From NCBI RefSeq assembly GCF_000144625.1, contig NC_014376.1:2356001-2420000 (forward strand): DNA of 64,000 nucleotides, in the 5' to 3' direction. Numbering within the stretch: position 1 is the stretch's first letter; each line of letters begins with the position of its first letter. Below are positions 18,645 through 28,918 of this stretch, piece after piece. Origin of the DNA: [Clostridium] saccharolyticum WM1 (GTDB taxonomy: Bacteria; Bacillota; Clostridia; Lachnospirales; Lachnospiraceae). The position numbers were made by a program, and so were the translations under genes. Under the pieces are notes generated by a model. The model worked only from the letters and a program-made list of their open reading frames with translations. It was not told the origin of the DNA and searched no databases.

Positions 18645-18682
18645 AGAAGCCAGGAAAAAGACTTGCCTTTTTCCTGGCTTCT
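18645..18682. terminator. Bidirectional terminator between LysR and ilvC
   Basis: A 16-base-pair stem, AGAAGCCAGGAAAAAG with its complement, lies between the convergent ends of the LysR gene and ilvC. The minus-strand tail TATACGTTTTT fits ilvC termination. Confidence 0.75.
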
Positions 18683-18715
18683 ACTATTTACAAGGAACTG
18701 CCGGAAGCATTCATT

Positions 18716-19729
<1,014 letters not shown>

Positions 19730-19769
19730 TTATTTCCTCCTCATATACTGACTCTTGATATATTCTTGT

Positions 19770-19850
19770 TAAAGGAACCCTGCCGACGACTCACTGTCCG
19801 CCTTTGGCAATACCTCTAGCTTACAAATACCGGCTGCCTACGGCAGATAT
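19770..19850 (-). repeat. Degenerate family 2 repeat, copy C
   Basis: On the minus strand GTAGGCAGCCGGTATTTG followed by TTGCCAAAGGCGGAC resembles blocks in the copies at 15594-15690 and 61219-61308. The match is partial and overlaps the ilvN stop codon, so this call is weak. Confidence 0.35.
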
Positions 19851-20338
19851 CGAATGTCGTCAGAGCCTCTGGCAAGTCCGGTAAGACCGGTTCTCGCTAG
19901 CTCTAATATTTCATAATCTTCAAGCAGGTTAATAAGTGCATCAAGCTTTGACTGATCTCCTGTCAGCATGACGGTCACAGAATCCTTGCCCACATCCACA
20001 ATAGTGGCTCGGAAAATTTCTGCTATGGCACTGATTGCCTGACGCTCACTGGCATTGGCATGCACTTTGACCAGAATAAGCTCTCTGTAAACAGAACAGC
20101 CCGGCTTTAATTCTTTGATATCCCTTACATCTTCCAGCTTTCTCAACTGTTTTTCAATCTGGTCTAAAATCTCCTGATCGCCGGTGGACACCACTGTCAT
20201 TCTGGAATATCTCTCATCCGCAGTCACACCTACCGTAAGGCTTTCAATATTATAGCCACGGCGGCTGAACAGTCCGGCCACACGGCTTAAAACGCCGGAG
20301 GTGTTATCAACCAACAATGATAATACGATTCTTTCCAT
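19838..20338 (-). CDS. ilvN: Acetolactate synthase small (regulatory) subunit
   Basis: This regulatory subunit mediates feedback control of acetolactate synthase. The 166-residue product opens with an ACT domain (RIVLSLLVDNTSGVLSRVAGLFSRRGYNIESL) and continues with the conserved ILVKVHA segment and IlvH-type C-terminal domain. The start is at MERIVL, the usual family beginning, rather than 14 codons upstream. A strong promoter lies at 20371-20399, leaving a leader of only about 26 bases, too short for an attenuator. No catalytic ilvB is next to it, so the large subunit must be elsewhere. Confidence 0.93.
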   Translation of the reverse strand: MERIVLSLLVDNTSGVLSRVAGLFSRRGYNIESLTVGVTADERYSRMTVVSTGDQEILDQIEKQLRKLEDVRDIKELKPGCSVYRELILVKVHANASERQAISAIAEIFRATIVDVGKDSVTVMLTGDQSKLDALINLLEDYEILELARTGLTGLARGSDDIRYLP

Positions 20339-20370
20339 CCATATCCCTGCCTTTTTGTATAGTAATTTAA

Positions 20371-20399
20371 ATGATAGCAATCCATTATCTATTTGTCAA
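20371..20399 (-). promoter_or_regulatory. ilvN-ilvC promoter
   Basis: The minus strand carries a perfect TTGACA, a 17-base spacer and TATCAT. The predicted transcript starts about 26 bases before ilvN. Confidence 0.78.
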
Positions 20400-20536
20400 C
20401 TAAATAATAGGAATGTGTATTATAATTTGAAGTTATATCTGAATATGCCGGTATGCAGCGGCCGATCCGGCAGAAATCCACACCGGCCTCCTGTCTGATG
20501 AATACCTTCCTATTATTATATCACAGGTAAGAAACC

Positions 20537-21475
20537 CTACAAGCACTCCCGGTCATTTTTTTGTGTTTCAGACCCAGGAAGAGGATTTACATGGACCATA
20601 CAATGCTTTACATCTGGAAAATGCTTTTCAATGGATAGATGTACATTCTCCGCAATCTCATGGGATTCCATGAGAACCAGGTTCCCCTCGGCGGCGATTT
20701 CAATTTCCACATACACCTTGGCCCCGAACATCCTTGTTCTGATATCATCAATTTGCTTCACGCCCATGACTTCCATGGCGGATTCCTTCATTTTACGTAC
20801 GGTTTCATCATCGCATGCTTTATCCACCATTTTATCCATGGCATCCCGAAAAACATCAACGGCTGCCTTTCCGATAAAAATACAAATCACCACACTGGCC
20901 ACAGGATCCAGAACCGGATAGCCAAGCCTTGCTCCGGCAATGCCGATCATGGCTCCCACAGAAGACAGGGCGTCGGAGCGGTGATGCCAGGCATCTGCCA
21001 TAACTGCCCCTGAATGTATCTTCTTTGCAGCCGCTCTTGTGTACCAGTACATCCACTCCTTTACCATAATGGACAAAACTGCGGCTGCAAGCGCCAACAA
21101 ACCCGGAATAACGGTTTCTTCTCCGCTTCCTGATGCAATCTTCCTGATACCGCTTATGCCGATCATTATTCCTGTCGCCATGAGCATGGCTGAAAGAATG
21201 ATGGCGGCTACACATTCCATGCGGTCATGACCGTAAGGATGCTCCTTATCTGACTTTTTTCCTGCTATATTTACCCCAACGATGACCACAATGGTACTTA
21301 ATACATCGGATGCCGAATGTACCCCATCGGATATCATTGCTCCGGAATGGGCCAGAATACCGGCTGTCAGTTTAAAAACCGAAAGCAACAGATTGATCAC
21401 AATGGTTACCATTGATACATACATGGCAATCGTTCTGGGATCGCTTTCCTTTTTCCTTTTCATCATCCGCTTCAT
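20537..21475 (-). CDS. Cation diffusion facilitator family transporter
   Basis: This 312-residue CDF protein has six membrane segments (residues about 15-215) and a cytoplasmic C-terminal domain. The metal sites are visible: HSGAMISDGVHSASDV in segment 2 and ADAWHHRSDALSSVG in segment 5. CDF proteins export divalent metals in exchange for protons. The upstream NiCo riboswitch indicates that the physiological substrates include Co2+ and/or Ni2+. The start has GGGGGG about 8 bases upstream. Transcription would begin at the promoter 21715-21743 and pass through the riboswitch and terminator. Confidence 0.93.
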   Translation of the reverse strand: MKRMMKRKKESDPRTIAMYVSMVTIVINLLLSVFKLTAGILAHSGAMISDGVHSASDVLSTIVVIVGVNIAGKKSDKEHPYGHDRMECVAAIILSAMLMATGIMIGISGIRKIASGSGEETVIPGLLALAAAVLSIMVKEWMYWYTRAAAKKIHSGAVMADAWHHRSDALSSVGAMIGIAGARLGYPVLDPVASVVICIFIGKAAVDVFRDAMDKMVDKACDDETVRKMKESAMEVMGVKQIDDIRTRMFGAKVYVEIEIAAEGNLVLMESHEIAENVHLSIEKHFPDVKHCMVHVNPLPGSETQKNDRECL

Positions 21476-21553
21476 AACAGTTACCCCCCATAAAATAAGA
21501 TAGCCCTATGACCCTGCGTTAAATCCCCAATCTGTATATTTTCATATGATATG

Positions 21554-21610
21554 ACACAAAAAATGCACCTGAGGAACAATACGAGTAAACTACTGTCCCA
21601 CAGATGCACG
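21554..21610 (-). terminator. NiCo riboswitch intrinsic terminator
   Basis: On the minus strand GTGCATCTGTGGGACAGTA pairs with TATTGTTCCTCAGGTGCA and is followed by TTTTTTGTG. The 5' arm overlaps the 3' end of the NiCo aptamer, so metal binding and terminator formation should compete. Confidence 0.85.
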
Positions 21611-21675
21611 AAAGTCATCCGTTGTCGCCCCCGGCAACCCGGCCCTATAGCTAAGATCGCTATCGCCTGTTCAGT
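21592..21675 (-). ncRNA. NiCo riboswitch (cobalt/nickel sensing)
   Basis: The minus strand reads ACTGAACAGGCGATAGC, then an AGGGCCGGGTTGCCGGGGGC core, then GACAACGGATGAC and a closing GCATCTGTGGGACAGT. These blocks, in this order, match the conserved NiCo (czcD) aptamer: CAGGC, GCCGGG, GGCAACxGATGA and CATCTGTGGGACAGT. The 5' ACTG pairs with the 3' CAGT. It lies between a consensus promoter and an overlapping terminator and precedes a CDF efflux gene, the classical target. In this class metal binding disrupts the terminator and switches efflux on. Confidence 0.93.
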
Positions 21676-21714
21676 TTGTACTGTAGAATTATGCAGTGCA
21701 AAGAGTGTCTCTAC

Positions 21715-21743
21715 ATTTTACAAAAATAGAGCCAGATTGTCAA
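21715..21743 (-). promoter_or_regulatory. Promoter of the NiCo riboswitch-CDF unit
   Basis: The minus strand has a perfect TTGACA, a 17-base spacer and TAAAAT, about 40 bases before the aptamer. Confidence 0.8.
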
Positions 21744-21807
21744 TATTACTTTTAGGTTTTATCCATCAGGCTTCTCTTATATTATATGTAACCAATGGCT
21801 TATGATG

Positions 21808-22413
21808 TTACAGATTCCCTGGATAATCAATAATATAATATTCATACGCATTTACAACCATTGTACAGCCATACCGGTCTTCCCGTCGAAAGGCCTTTCC
21901 ATAGTTGGCGTGGACATGTCCATGAAGAAAATATTTGGGAGAATACTTGTCCATCAGCGCTTTAAAACAGGAAAACCCCTGATGTGGCAGGTCCGGCAGA
22001 TCGTTGAGCTGATAGGCCGGAGCATGGGTGACAAGAATATCAAAGCCTTTGTTTTTCTTAAGCTTCCACCACATTTTTTTGATTCTCCGTTCCATCCCCC
22101 GCTCCGTATACTGATTGGGCGAGCCTGGAATGTATTGCATGGACCCGCCCAGCCCCATAATCCGGATTCCCCGGAAGGTCACGATATCATCCTCAATACA
22201 GGTACAGCCCTCAGGAGGACACTCCTCATACTTACAATCATGATTTCCACGGACATAATAAACCGGAGCATGGGAAAACGTTGCAAAAAATGTAAGGTAA
22301 TTCGCCCTCAAGTCTCCGCATGAAATAATCAAATCAATGTCTTTCAGTTTTTCCGGCGTATAATATTCATAGAGTGATTTTGACTCATGGTCAGACAGTA
22401 CCAGAATTTTCAC
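21808..22413 (-). CDS. Metallophosphoesterase, YfcE/MJ0936-like
   Basis: The 201-residue protein has a calcineurin-like phosphoesterase fold: LVLSDH near the N-terminus, SCGDLR, RGNHDC, and the later VTHAPAY and HGHVHANYG motifs that bind two metal ions. It could hydrolyse phosphodiesters or cyclic nucleotides; the substrate is unknown. It uses a GTG start preceded by GGAGG, which lies inside the end of the ParB-like/BMP gene, so the two genes overlap by 23 bases and are probably translationally coupled. Confidence 0.88.
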   Translation of the reverse strand: MKILVLSDHESKSLYEYYTPEKLKDIDLIISCGDLRANYLTFFATFSHAPVYYVRGNHDCKYEECPPEGCTCIEDDIVTFRGIRIMGLGGSMQYIPGSPNQYTERGMERRIKKMWWKLKKNKGFDILVTHAPAYQLNDLPDLPHQGFSCFKALMDKYSPKYFLHGHVHANYGKAFRREDRYGCTMVVNAYEYYIIDYPGNL

Positions 22414-24373
22414 GCGATTCCTCCATATCCATGTTTTCGTATATTGTCTGTCCCTGGAGGCGTACCAGAGACCGTGCTTCTTCTGTTAGCTCATCAAATG
22501 CAGGAATCTGCCCCACCACATTCTCGGTCAGCCAGTTCATGGTGGTTATTTCCTCAGGGGCAAGGCTGAAATGTTCCTCACACCGGAGGTGTCCATCCTG
22601 AGAATAAATGATTCCTTCAAAAGGCTGAAAGCTTCCGGTCCGTATGGAATTCTTCAAAAATGCAATCAGGCGGCTGGTGCCGTAAGGCAGATTCTGGGAA
22701 CAAATAACATCAATCACATCTGCTGACATGCCCCACCAGTAATTGATTGCCTGCTTTCCCTTCATTCCTTTTCTGTCAAAATCTCCATGACAAATGATGT
22801 TGACGATTCTTTCGTAGAATTTACCCCAATGCCAAATGGGAGTTGCCAGGTTTTTAAGGCTTCCGTCAAGTGTCTTATGGTAAAGCCCATATTCTCTGGT
22901 AGGAGTCAAAGGTGTAATCATATCTTCCCCGGAGATAAAGGTAATCCTCTCTTTTTCAAGTTCCTCATGGGCATCCCGGTCCTTTACCCTTGACCATTCT
23001 AAGTATACCTTGGCATAAGGATTGATCATTCTTGCACCCAGGGCAAAGGCATTGACATTGGCAATGGTGCCGTAAATGGGATAATCGGCAATATATCCGA
23101 TCTTCTCATTCTGGGACATGGCAGCTGCCAAAGCACCCATAAGGAATTTCGATTCATACATCCTTCCGTAATAGGTGCAGATGGAGGAATAAGACATATT
23201 AACAGAACAATTAAAAACCTTTACTTCCGGATGGTCGATTGCTGCTTTTACACATAAATTGATCATTTGAGAGGCAGTAGTGAAAATTACGTTACACCGG
23301 GCCGAAATTGCCAGTTCAATGGCATTGGCAATTTCAGGCTCAGAATCGGCATTAAAGATCGATACCGTCTGTATGGCGCCGTCAAAAGCCTGTTCCAGGT
23401 GCATCCGGCCAAGCTCGTGGCCATAAGTCCAGCTTGAAGTTTCCGCTGTTTTCGCATGGATAAATGCGATCTTCAGCATATGCGGTTCAATGGCCTGGAA
23501 CGGACGCAGCCAGTTGATCAGCTTAAGAGGACTGTTATCAGATGTTTCTTCAATTTCTTCCGGCTGTTCAACCAAAGCGATCTTACTGCCCCTGGAAGCC
23601 AGGAGAAGTTCATCCTTTATCTTGACCAGATCTTTTTTTATCTGCCCTTCCATCCGGTCCTTTACCTCTTCATATCCCAACAGCTCTACATAAACAAGAA
23701 AGGCATCAGAACAAGTCATATCAAAATCATCGCCGCCAAAGGCATGGAATGCTTTGGAGAAGCGGTCATAGGCGGACTTAAAAACGATCCTGTCTTCTTC
23801 GCTCCAAGGCTCTCCCGGATTCTTGCTCATAGCCTTAATCAGCCTGTCATAGCACCCTTCCTTGCTGAACCACACGTCGCAATTAAAGGAAACCTGATAA
23901 AAATCCAGGAACTCATAATAAAGCCTGTTGTCTAAATCATCGGTCCTTTTTGGAATCAGCCGTGTGACAGAAGCTGAAATACTGAAAGCACCTACATATT
24001 TTAAGACACTGACTCTTTTATTGCCTTCCTGGACATAATACTGGTTCATAAATTCATAGGCTGCAATGGGATCGTGGATCCCCTCCTTGATCTGATGATC
24101 ATACAAATAAGCCCATTTCGCCCCGAACTCTGATTTTTCTGATAAAAGAGGCATAAAATTGCTGGCAAAGGCAGTTGTCCGCCCCTCAGTTTTCGTGCCT
24201 ACCACTTTTTCCAGAGGAATATCCATGATCCCCAGATTCACTTCTGAAACAATATCCGTATAGGACAGGATCTGATCCAGAACCGGCAGATACGGATATT
24301 CCCCCTTTGATACGGAAGCCTGATATTGTCTGCGGCCCCGCCTTAATGCCCCTACATAATCATATAATGCCAT
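22391..24373 (-). CDS. Cytoplasmic ParB-like / BMP (PnrA-like) fusion protein
   Basis: The 660-residue protein has no signal peptide or lipobox. Residues about 45-150 resemble the ParB/Srx-like fold, with IMDIPLEKVVGT..GR and the YYVQEGNKRVSVLKYVG turn. Residues about 305-590 match the BMP family of nucleoside-binding proteins (IAFIHAKTAETSSWTYGHELGR, VIFTTASQMIN, IGYIADYPIYGTIANVNAFALGA). BMP proteins are normally exported lipoproteins, so here the binding domain should sense a ligand inside the cell. The start at MALYDY is chosen because GGAGG lies 8 bases upstream. Downstream, a phosphoesterase overlaps it by 23 bases. The function is not established. Confidence 0.8.
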   Translation of the reverse strand: MALYDYVGALRRGRRQYQASVSKGEYPYLPVLDQILSYTDIVSEVNLGIMDIPLEKVVGTKTEGRTTAFASNFMPLLSEKSEFGAKWAYLYDHQIKEGIHDPIAAYEFMNQYYVQEGNKRVSVLKYVGAFSISASVTRLIPKRTDDLDNRLYYEFLDFYQVSFNCDVWFSKEGCYDRLIKAMSKNPGEPWSEEDRIVFKSAYDRFSKAFHAFGGDDFDMTCSDAFLVYVELLGYEEVKDRMEGQIKKDLVKIKDELLLASRGSKIALVEQPEEIEETSDNSPLKLINWLRPFQAIEPHMLKIAFIHAKTAETSSWTYGHELGRMHLEQAFDGAIQTVSIFNADSEPEIANAIELAISARCNVIFTTASQMINLCVKAAIDHPEVKVFNCSVNMSYSSICTYYGRMYESKFLMGALAAAMSQNEKIGYIADYPIYGTIANVNAFALGARMINPYAKVYLEWSRVKDRDAHEELEKERITFISGEDMITPLTPTREYGLYHKTLDGSLKNLATPIWHWGKFYERIVNIICHGDFDRKGMKGKQAINYWWGMSADVIDVICSQNLPYGTSRLIAFLKNSIRTGSFQPFEGIIYSQDGHLRCEEHFSLAPEEITTMNWLTENVVGQIPAFDELTEEARSLVRLQGQTIYENMDMEESRENSGTV

Positions 24374-24460
24374 CCGCTTTTCCTCCATCCTTTTCTAAGG
24401 TTATTTTAGCATTAAAGCAGCATTCTGTATAGATTGTTTAGGAAGCTTAAAGTGTCTCAG

Positions 24461-24925
24461 TTAAAGATTCCTCACCTTAAAGTCTCTTTCCAGTTCTCTT
24501 TTTTGATCCTTTTTGGCAATATCATCTCTCTTATCGTATAGTTTTTTTCCTCTGGCAAGGCCGATTTCCACCTTTACAAGACTGCCCTTAAAATATACCT
24601 GAAGAGGAACCAGCGTATACCCCTTCTGGGCGATCTTAGCATCCAGCTTTCCGATCTCGGTTCTGTGAAGCAGCAGTTTTCTGACCCTCAAAGGGTCCTT
24701 ATTAAAGATATTTCCTTTTTCATATGGGCTGATGTTCATGCCATAGACATAAACCTCTCCTTTATCGATCCTGACAAAGGATTCCTTAACACTGCATTTG
24801 CCCATTCGTATGGATTTTACCTCGGTTCCGGCCAGCTCGATACCGGCCTCATATTTTTCATCAATAAAATAATCGTGATATGCCTTTTTGTTATTGGCAA
24901 TCAATTTGAAACTCTCTTTCCCCAT
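24461..24925 (-). CDS. smpB: SsrA-binding protein SmpB
   Basis: SmpB binds tmRNA and delivers it to stalled ribosomes. The 154-residue product has the typical core: [33 protein letters not shown], and the basic tail [15 protein letters not shown] followed by [12 protein letters not shown]. The start is set at MGKESF, 7 bases after AGGAGG; the Met two codons upstream is too close. It follows rnr by 14 bases, the common rnr-smpB order in Firmicutes. No tmRNA gene was seen directly after it. Confidence 0.96.
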   Translation of the reverse strand: MGKESFKLIANNKKAYHDYFIDEKYEAGIELAGTEVKSIRMGKCSVKESFVRIDKGEVYVYGMNISPYEKGNIFNKDPLRVRKLLLHRTEIGKLDAKIAQKGYTLVPLQVYFKGSLVKVEIGLARGKKLYDKRDDIAKKDQKRELERDFKVRNL

Positions 24926-24939
24926 TTTCATTCCTCCTG

Positions 24940-27081
24940 TTATTCCTCATCAAATTTCTTCGCCGGAATAAAGTCGATGGTACGTAATAGCTTATCCGTA
25001 CCTGCCACCATAACCCGGATAGGCTGACCAAGTTTATATGTTTTCCTTGTCATCTCACCTACCAGCTCATAATGCTCTTCATCAAAATGATAATAATCAT
25101 CCTGAAGCTGATTGACATGAATCAATCCTTCCACTGTATTGGGAAGCTCCACATAAAGGCCCCAGTTTGTCACACCGGAGATCACTCCGTCAAACTCTTC
25201 CCCAATGTGTCTTGACATATATTCACACTTTTTAAGCTTAATGGTTTCCCGCTCCGCTTCATCGGCTCTACGTTCCATGGCCGAAGACTGGACGGACACC
25301 TGCTGCAGGATCTTATCGTAATGACTGATCCTCTTGTCTGATAAGCCTGACCTTAAATTCTCCTTAATAATTCGGTGGATTTGTAAGTCCGGATACCTTC
25401 TGATGGGAGAAGTAAAGTGGGTATAATATTTGGCCGCCAGACCAAAGTGACCGGTATTTGCCACCGTATATTTCGCCTGTTTCATGGAACGCAGGGCCAG
25501 ACGGCTGATTAAGGCTTCCTCTGGTGTATCCTCCGCATTGGCTAGGAGCTTCTGGACTTCCTTTGGGTAAACCTCTCCGTTGTGAAAGCGGATGGAATAA
25601 CCAAAATTGTTTATTAATGTAGCAAGGCTCTTCATCCTCTCCGGATCCGGATTGTCATGAGTTCGGTAAAGGAAAGGGATCTCCTGCCAAAAATAATCTT
25701 CTGCCACCGTTTCATTTGCCATGAGCATGAAATCTTCAATGATTTTCGTAGCAGAATTTCTATCATAGGGTTTGATCTCCAAAGGCTTTCCCCGTTCATC
25801 CAGAATGACCTTTGTCTCCGGGAAATCAAAATCAATGGATCCCCTCTTCTTTCTCTTTTCTCTCAGGATATCAGCCAGCTCCTTCATCTGTTCAAACATG
25901 GGAACGAATGCCTCATATTCCTTTCGGACCGACTCATCCCGGTCAGTAATGATGGCATTCACTGCCGTATAAGTCATTCTCCTGTCCACGTTTATGACTG
26001 TTTCAGCGATTCGGTGTCCTATGACGCTGCCATCTTCATCAATGTCCATGATGCAGCTTAAAGCCAGACGGTCCTCTCCCTGATTCAGGGAACAGATCCC
26101 GTTTGACAGCTTATGAGGCAGCATGGGAATCACCCGGTCCACCAGGTAAACGCTGGTACCCCGTCTTAAAGCTTCCTCATCCAAGGGACTGTTTTCTGTT
26201 ACATAATTGGTAACATCTGCGATGTGGACACCCAAAGTATAGACTCCGCCCTTTTTAGATATGGTAATGGCATCGTCAAGGTCCTTTGCATCTTCCCCGT
26301 CTATGGTTACTGTCTGCAAATCTCTTAAATCCAGACGTCCCTGCATATCTTTGCCTGTAATCTCATCCGGCACTGCTGTCACCTGTTTCATCACGCTGTC
26401 GGGAAATTCCTCCGGAAGCCCATACGCCCTTACAATCGAAAGGATATCTGTACCCGGATCATTGACATGTCCAAGGATTTCTGTTATAACCCCTTCCGGC
26501 TTACGTTCCGGCCCTCCGTAATCGGTAACCTTAACCACCACCTTGTGACCGGTCATGGCACCCATATCCTTGCCCTGGGGAATGAACACATCCTTTGAAA
26601 TCTTCTGGTTATCGGGAATGACGAAACCAAAGCTTTTATTCTTCTGGTAATACCCTATGATCTGTTCATTGGCATGTTCCAGCACCTTTACCACATGGCC
26701 CTCTGCCCTTTTGCCGTTTCCCGGCTTTGTCTCGGCAGACACCAGCACAGTATCCCCATGAAGTGCACCGCCGGTTTTATCTTCCGGAATAAAAATATCC
26801 TGATCCAGCCCTTCCACTGCAACAAAACCAAAGCCTTTGGGGTGGCCGAAAAAAACTCCGGCAATGGAACCTAAGTCCGGCTTACCGTATTTTCCTTTTT
26901 GTGATATGCCAATCTTTCCTTCTGTCAAAAGCGTATCCAGCACCTCTTTTAAATCTTCCCTCTGCTCCTTTGGTATGTCAAAAAGCATGGCAAGCTCCTT
27001 TAATTTCATGGGTGCATAGGCAGGATCTTCAAATAACTGGAGAAGCATGGCTTTCCGCTGTATTAACTGTTCTTCTGTCAT
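24940..27081 (-). CDS. rnr: Ribonuclease R
   Basis: RNase R is a processive 3'-5' exoribonuclease that degrades structured RNA and takes part in trans-translation with SmpB. The 713-residue enzyme has an N-terminal helix-turn-helix and OB cold-shock domains ([32 protein letters not shown]), the RNB catalytic domain ([14 protein letters not shown] with the metal-binding aspartates, [36 protein letters not shown]), and a C-terminal S1 domain ([18 protein letters not shown]). Its length and order are normal. It lies between secG and smpB. Confidence 0.96.
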   Translation of the reverse strand: MTEEQLIQRKAMLLQLFEDPAYAPMKLKELAMLFDIPKEQREDLKEVLDTLLTEGKIGISQKGKYGKPDLGSIAGVFFGHPKGFGFVAVEGLDQDIFIPEDKTGGALHGDTVLVSAETKPGNGKRAEGHVVKVLEHANEQIIGYYQKNKSFGFVIPDNQKISKDVFIPQGKDMGAMTGHKVVVKVTDYGGPERKPEGVITEILGHVNDPGTDILSIVRAYGLPEEFPDSVMKQVTAVPDEITGKDMQGRLDLRDLQTVTIDGEDAKDLDDAITISKKGGVYTLGVHIADVTNYVTENSPLDEEALRRGTSVYLVDRVIPMLPHKLSNGICSLNQGEDRLALSCIMDIDEDGSVIGHRIAETVINVDRRMTYTAVNAIITDRDESVRKEYEAFVPMFEQMKELADILREKRKKRGSIDFDFPETKVILDERGKPLEIKPYDRNSATKIIEDFMLMANETVAEDYFWQEIPFLYRTHDNPDPERMKSLATLINNFGYSIRFHNGEVYPKEVQKLLANAEDTPEEALISRLALRSMKQAKYTVANTGHFGLAAKYYTHFTSPIRRYPDLQIHRIIKENLRSGLSDKRISHYDKILQQVSVQSSAMERRADEAERETIKLKKCEYMSRHIGEEFDGVISGVTNWGLYVELPNTVEGLIHVNQLQDDYYHFDEEHYELVGEMTRKTYKLGQPIRVMVAGTDKLLRTIDFIPAKKFDEE

Positions 27082-27183
27082 TTTCTTCCTCTCTTAAATA
27101 TCATAATAATCTATTTTTTTCTCATTCTTTTCTTTATTATCTGCACTTTACCGGGAGGTATTACGAAACTTTGCTTTAATGCG

Positions 27184-27222
27184 AAAAAAACACCCTTGTT
27201 ACCATACAAGAGTGTTTAATCT
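27184..27222 (-). terminator. Terminator after secG
   Basis: On the minus strand AAACACTCTTGTATGGTAAC pairs with CAAGGGTGTTT and ends in a run of T. It lies directly after secG and may be partial, since rnr and smpB follow closely. Confidence 0.78.
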
Positions 27223-27456
27223 TTACAGTATATTCAGATTCAGTACCAGTGCCAGAATGAAAAACAGGACTGCTCCGTATTTTGTGAATTTCTCCAGTTT
27301 TCCCTCCATGGAACGGCCTTTATTTTTACCCCAGTAAGTATCTGCCATACCGCCGATAGAACCCAGTCCCTGACTCTTTCCTTCCTGTAAAAGGATAATT
27401 GCTGATAAGGCAACACATATGATAACAAATATGATTGATAAAATAATCCTGATCAC
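27223..27456 (-). CDS. secG: Preprotein translocase subunit SecG
   Basis: SecG is a small non-essential subunit of the SecYEG protein export channel. The 77-residue product has two membrane segments (residues about 3-21 and 54-75) and the diagnostic LLQEGKSQGLGSIGG loop. The start is set at the second GTG because AGGAGG is 8 bases upstream of it; the first GTG overlaps that site. The order secG-rnr-smpB is conserved in many Firmicutes, often with enolase upstream, as here with the enolase-like gene. Confidence 0.93.
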   Translation of the reverse strand: MIRIILSIIFVIICVALSAIILLQEGKSQGLGSIGGMADTYWGKNKGRSMEGKLEKFTKYGAVLFFILALVLNLNIL

Positions 27457-27584
27457 GTTTCCCACCTCCTATAGTCAAACACAGGTTATCATACCATAAT
27501 TTTTCTGAAAATACAATATATTTTTATATTTTTATAATCAACCCGCCCTATATCCAAATGCCAGGCCGTTCATTGGTACTTTTC

Positions 27585-28796
27585 TCACAAGGATATTCTT
27601 CCACAGACCGCCGGCTGCCCAGGCATCCGGTAAAATTCTTCAATTCGCAGAAGCTCATTGTACTTGGCCGTACATTCTCCTCTGCAGGGAGCACCGCTTT
27701 TCACATAGTCAGCCCGGACAGCCGCAGCCATATCGGAAAGGAAAGATTCCTCCGTATCCCTCACATCACTGGCAATAATCACCTTGTGCCCGGCTTTCCT
27801 CGCCTTTTCTACCATTTCCAGCGCTCCGGTTACTGTCCCGGCTTGTTCCATCCGGATGATTGTGGCGTTGGCCGCATTAAAATCATCGGATATCATGAGA
27901 GCACGGTGCTCCAGCAGGTTCATCATTTGCATTCTGCCCACCAGGTCGGCCTTCCACAATCCATTCATGACCGCACAAATGGGAAATCCGTCCGTCAGCC
28001 TCATATAATAGGCGATCATATCCTTTTGCTGCCTGTTTATGGAGATTCCGCCTTTTTTGCTCTCTTTTGAAAAACAGTAGCTTCCCTCTTCTTTTACATA
28101 CAGCCGGTCCGCCTCCGCATTGATGGCTACCAGTACATCAATTCCCGGTTTATATTCTGTAAGTCTAAAGGAATCCATTAAGTAGTGAAGTGCTTCTTCT
28201 GCATTTTTCATATCCGGCTCAAAGCCGCCGCCTTTCCCCACAGATGTGCTGAATCCGCTCATGGATAAAAGTCTTTTTAAAGTCTGGTAAATTTCCACTC
28301 CCATGCGGAGCCCTTCCGAATAGGACCGGGCCCCTTGAGGAACAATCATAATTTCATGAAAATCAAGGCCTTTCTCCCCGCTGCCTCCGCTGATCATGGT
28401 CATCATGGGAACCGGCATCCCAGGAGCCGAAGTACCTCCCAGATAACGGTAAAGAGGAAGGCCAAGACCGGCACCCGCTGCCCTTGCAACAGCCATGGAC
28501 AGAGCCAAAATTCCTTGGTTTTCATTTTTTCCCTCTCCCCCTTCCTTTGCTGCCTGCAAAAGGAGCCGGTCTATCTTTCCCTGGTCTGACGCATCCTCAA
28601 ATAATATAATTTCAGAAAACCATTCATTAACAATGCCTGCCTGTTCTTTTGCCCTGTCAGTATTTCCAAGGGAAACGGCAGCCCTGCCATGGGCACCGTT
28701 CTCCAGCACTACCTCAGCTTCGATTCCAGGATATCCCCAGGAATCATGGATTGTTCTGCCTGTTACTTCTATAATATCAAGTTCGTTTCGCATCAT
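27585..28796 (-). CDS. Enolase-like protein with lost catalytic residues
   Basis: The 403-residue protein aligns along its whole length with enolase: GIEAEVVLENGAHGRAAV, ILALSMAVARAAG, GLPLYRYLGG, MPVPMMTMISGG and AKYNELLRIE. Enolase DEGG reads KGGG here (188-191), LDA reads INA (225-227), the IED metal site reads VMN (276-278), the IKVNQ lysine is Arg (315), and SHRSG reads SDVRD (343-347). One metal aspartate (304) and the last lysine (366) remain. So two of three metal ligands and the catalytic Glu and Lys are gone, and it can hardly be an enolase. It sits next to secG, where true enolase often lies. RBS GGGAGG precedes the ATG. Confidence 0.85.
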   Translation of the reverse strand: MMRNELDIIEVTGRTIHDSWGYPGIEAEVVLENGAHGRAAVSLGNTDRAKEQAGIVNEWFSEIILFEDASDQGKIDRLLLQAAKEGGEGKNENQGILALSMAVARAAGAGLGLPLYRYLGGTSAPGMPVPMMTMISGGSGEKGLDFHEIMIVPQGARSYSEGLRMGVEIYQTLKRLLSMSGFSTSVGKGGGFEPDMKNAEEALHYLMDSFRLTEYKPGIDVLVAINAEADRLYVKEEGSYCFSKESKKGGISINRQQKDMIAYYMRLTDGFPICAVMNGLWKADLVGRMQMMNLLEHRALMISDDFNAANATIIRMEQAGTVTGALEMVEKARKAGHKVIIASDVRDTEESFLSDMAAAVRADYVKSGAPCRGECTAKYNELLRIEEFYRMPGQPAVCGRISL

Positions 28797-28870
28797 TTTG
28801 CCTCCCTGCTTTTTCTTGCGATCTTACCGTAAGGATTGACGGAATTTTCCATATCCATGCAAGTACAGAG

Positions 28871-28911
28871 AAAAAAGATGCCAGGATGAATTTGTCTTTC
28901 ATCCTGGCATC
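28871..28911 (-). terminator. Terminator after pheT
   Basis: On the minus strand GATGCCAGGATGAA pairs with TTCATCCTGGCATC and is followed by TTTTTTC. It lies 8 bases after the pheT stop. Confidence 0.92.
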
Positions 28912-28918
28912 TTATCTA

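Noticed and set aside
24374..24460. tmRNA gene next to smpB
   Set aside because: The gap is only about 85 bases, too short for tmRNA, and has no tRNA-like end.
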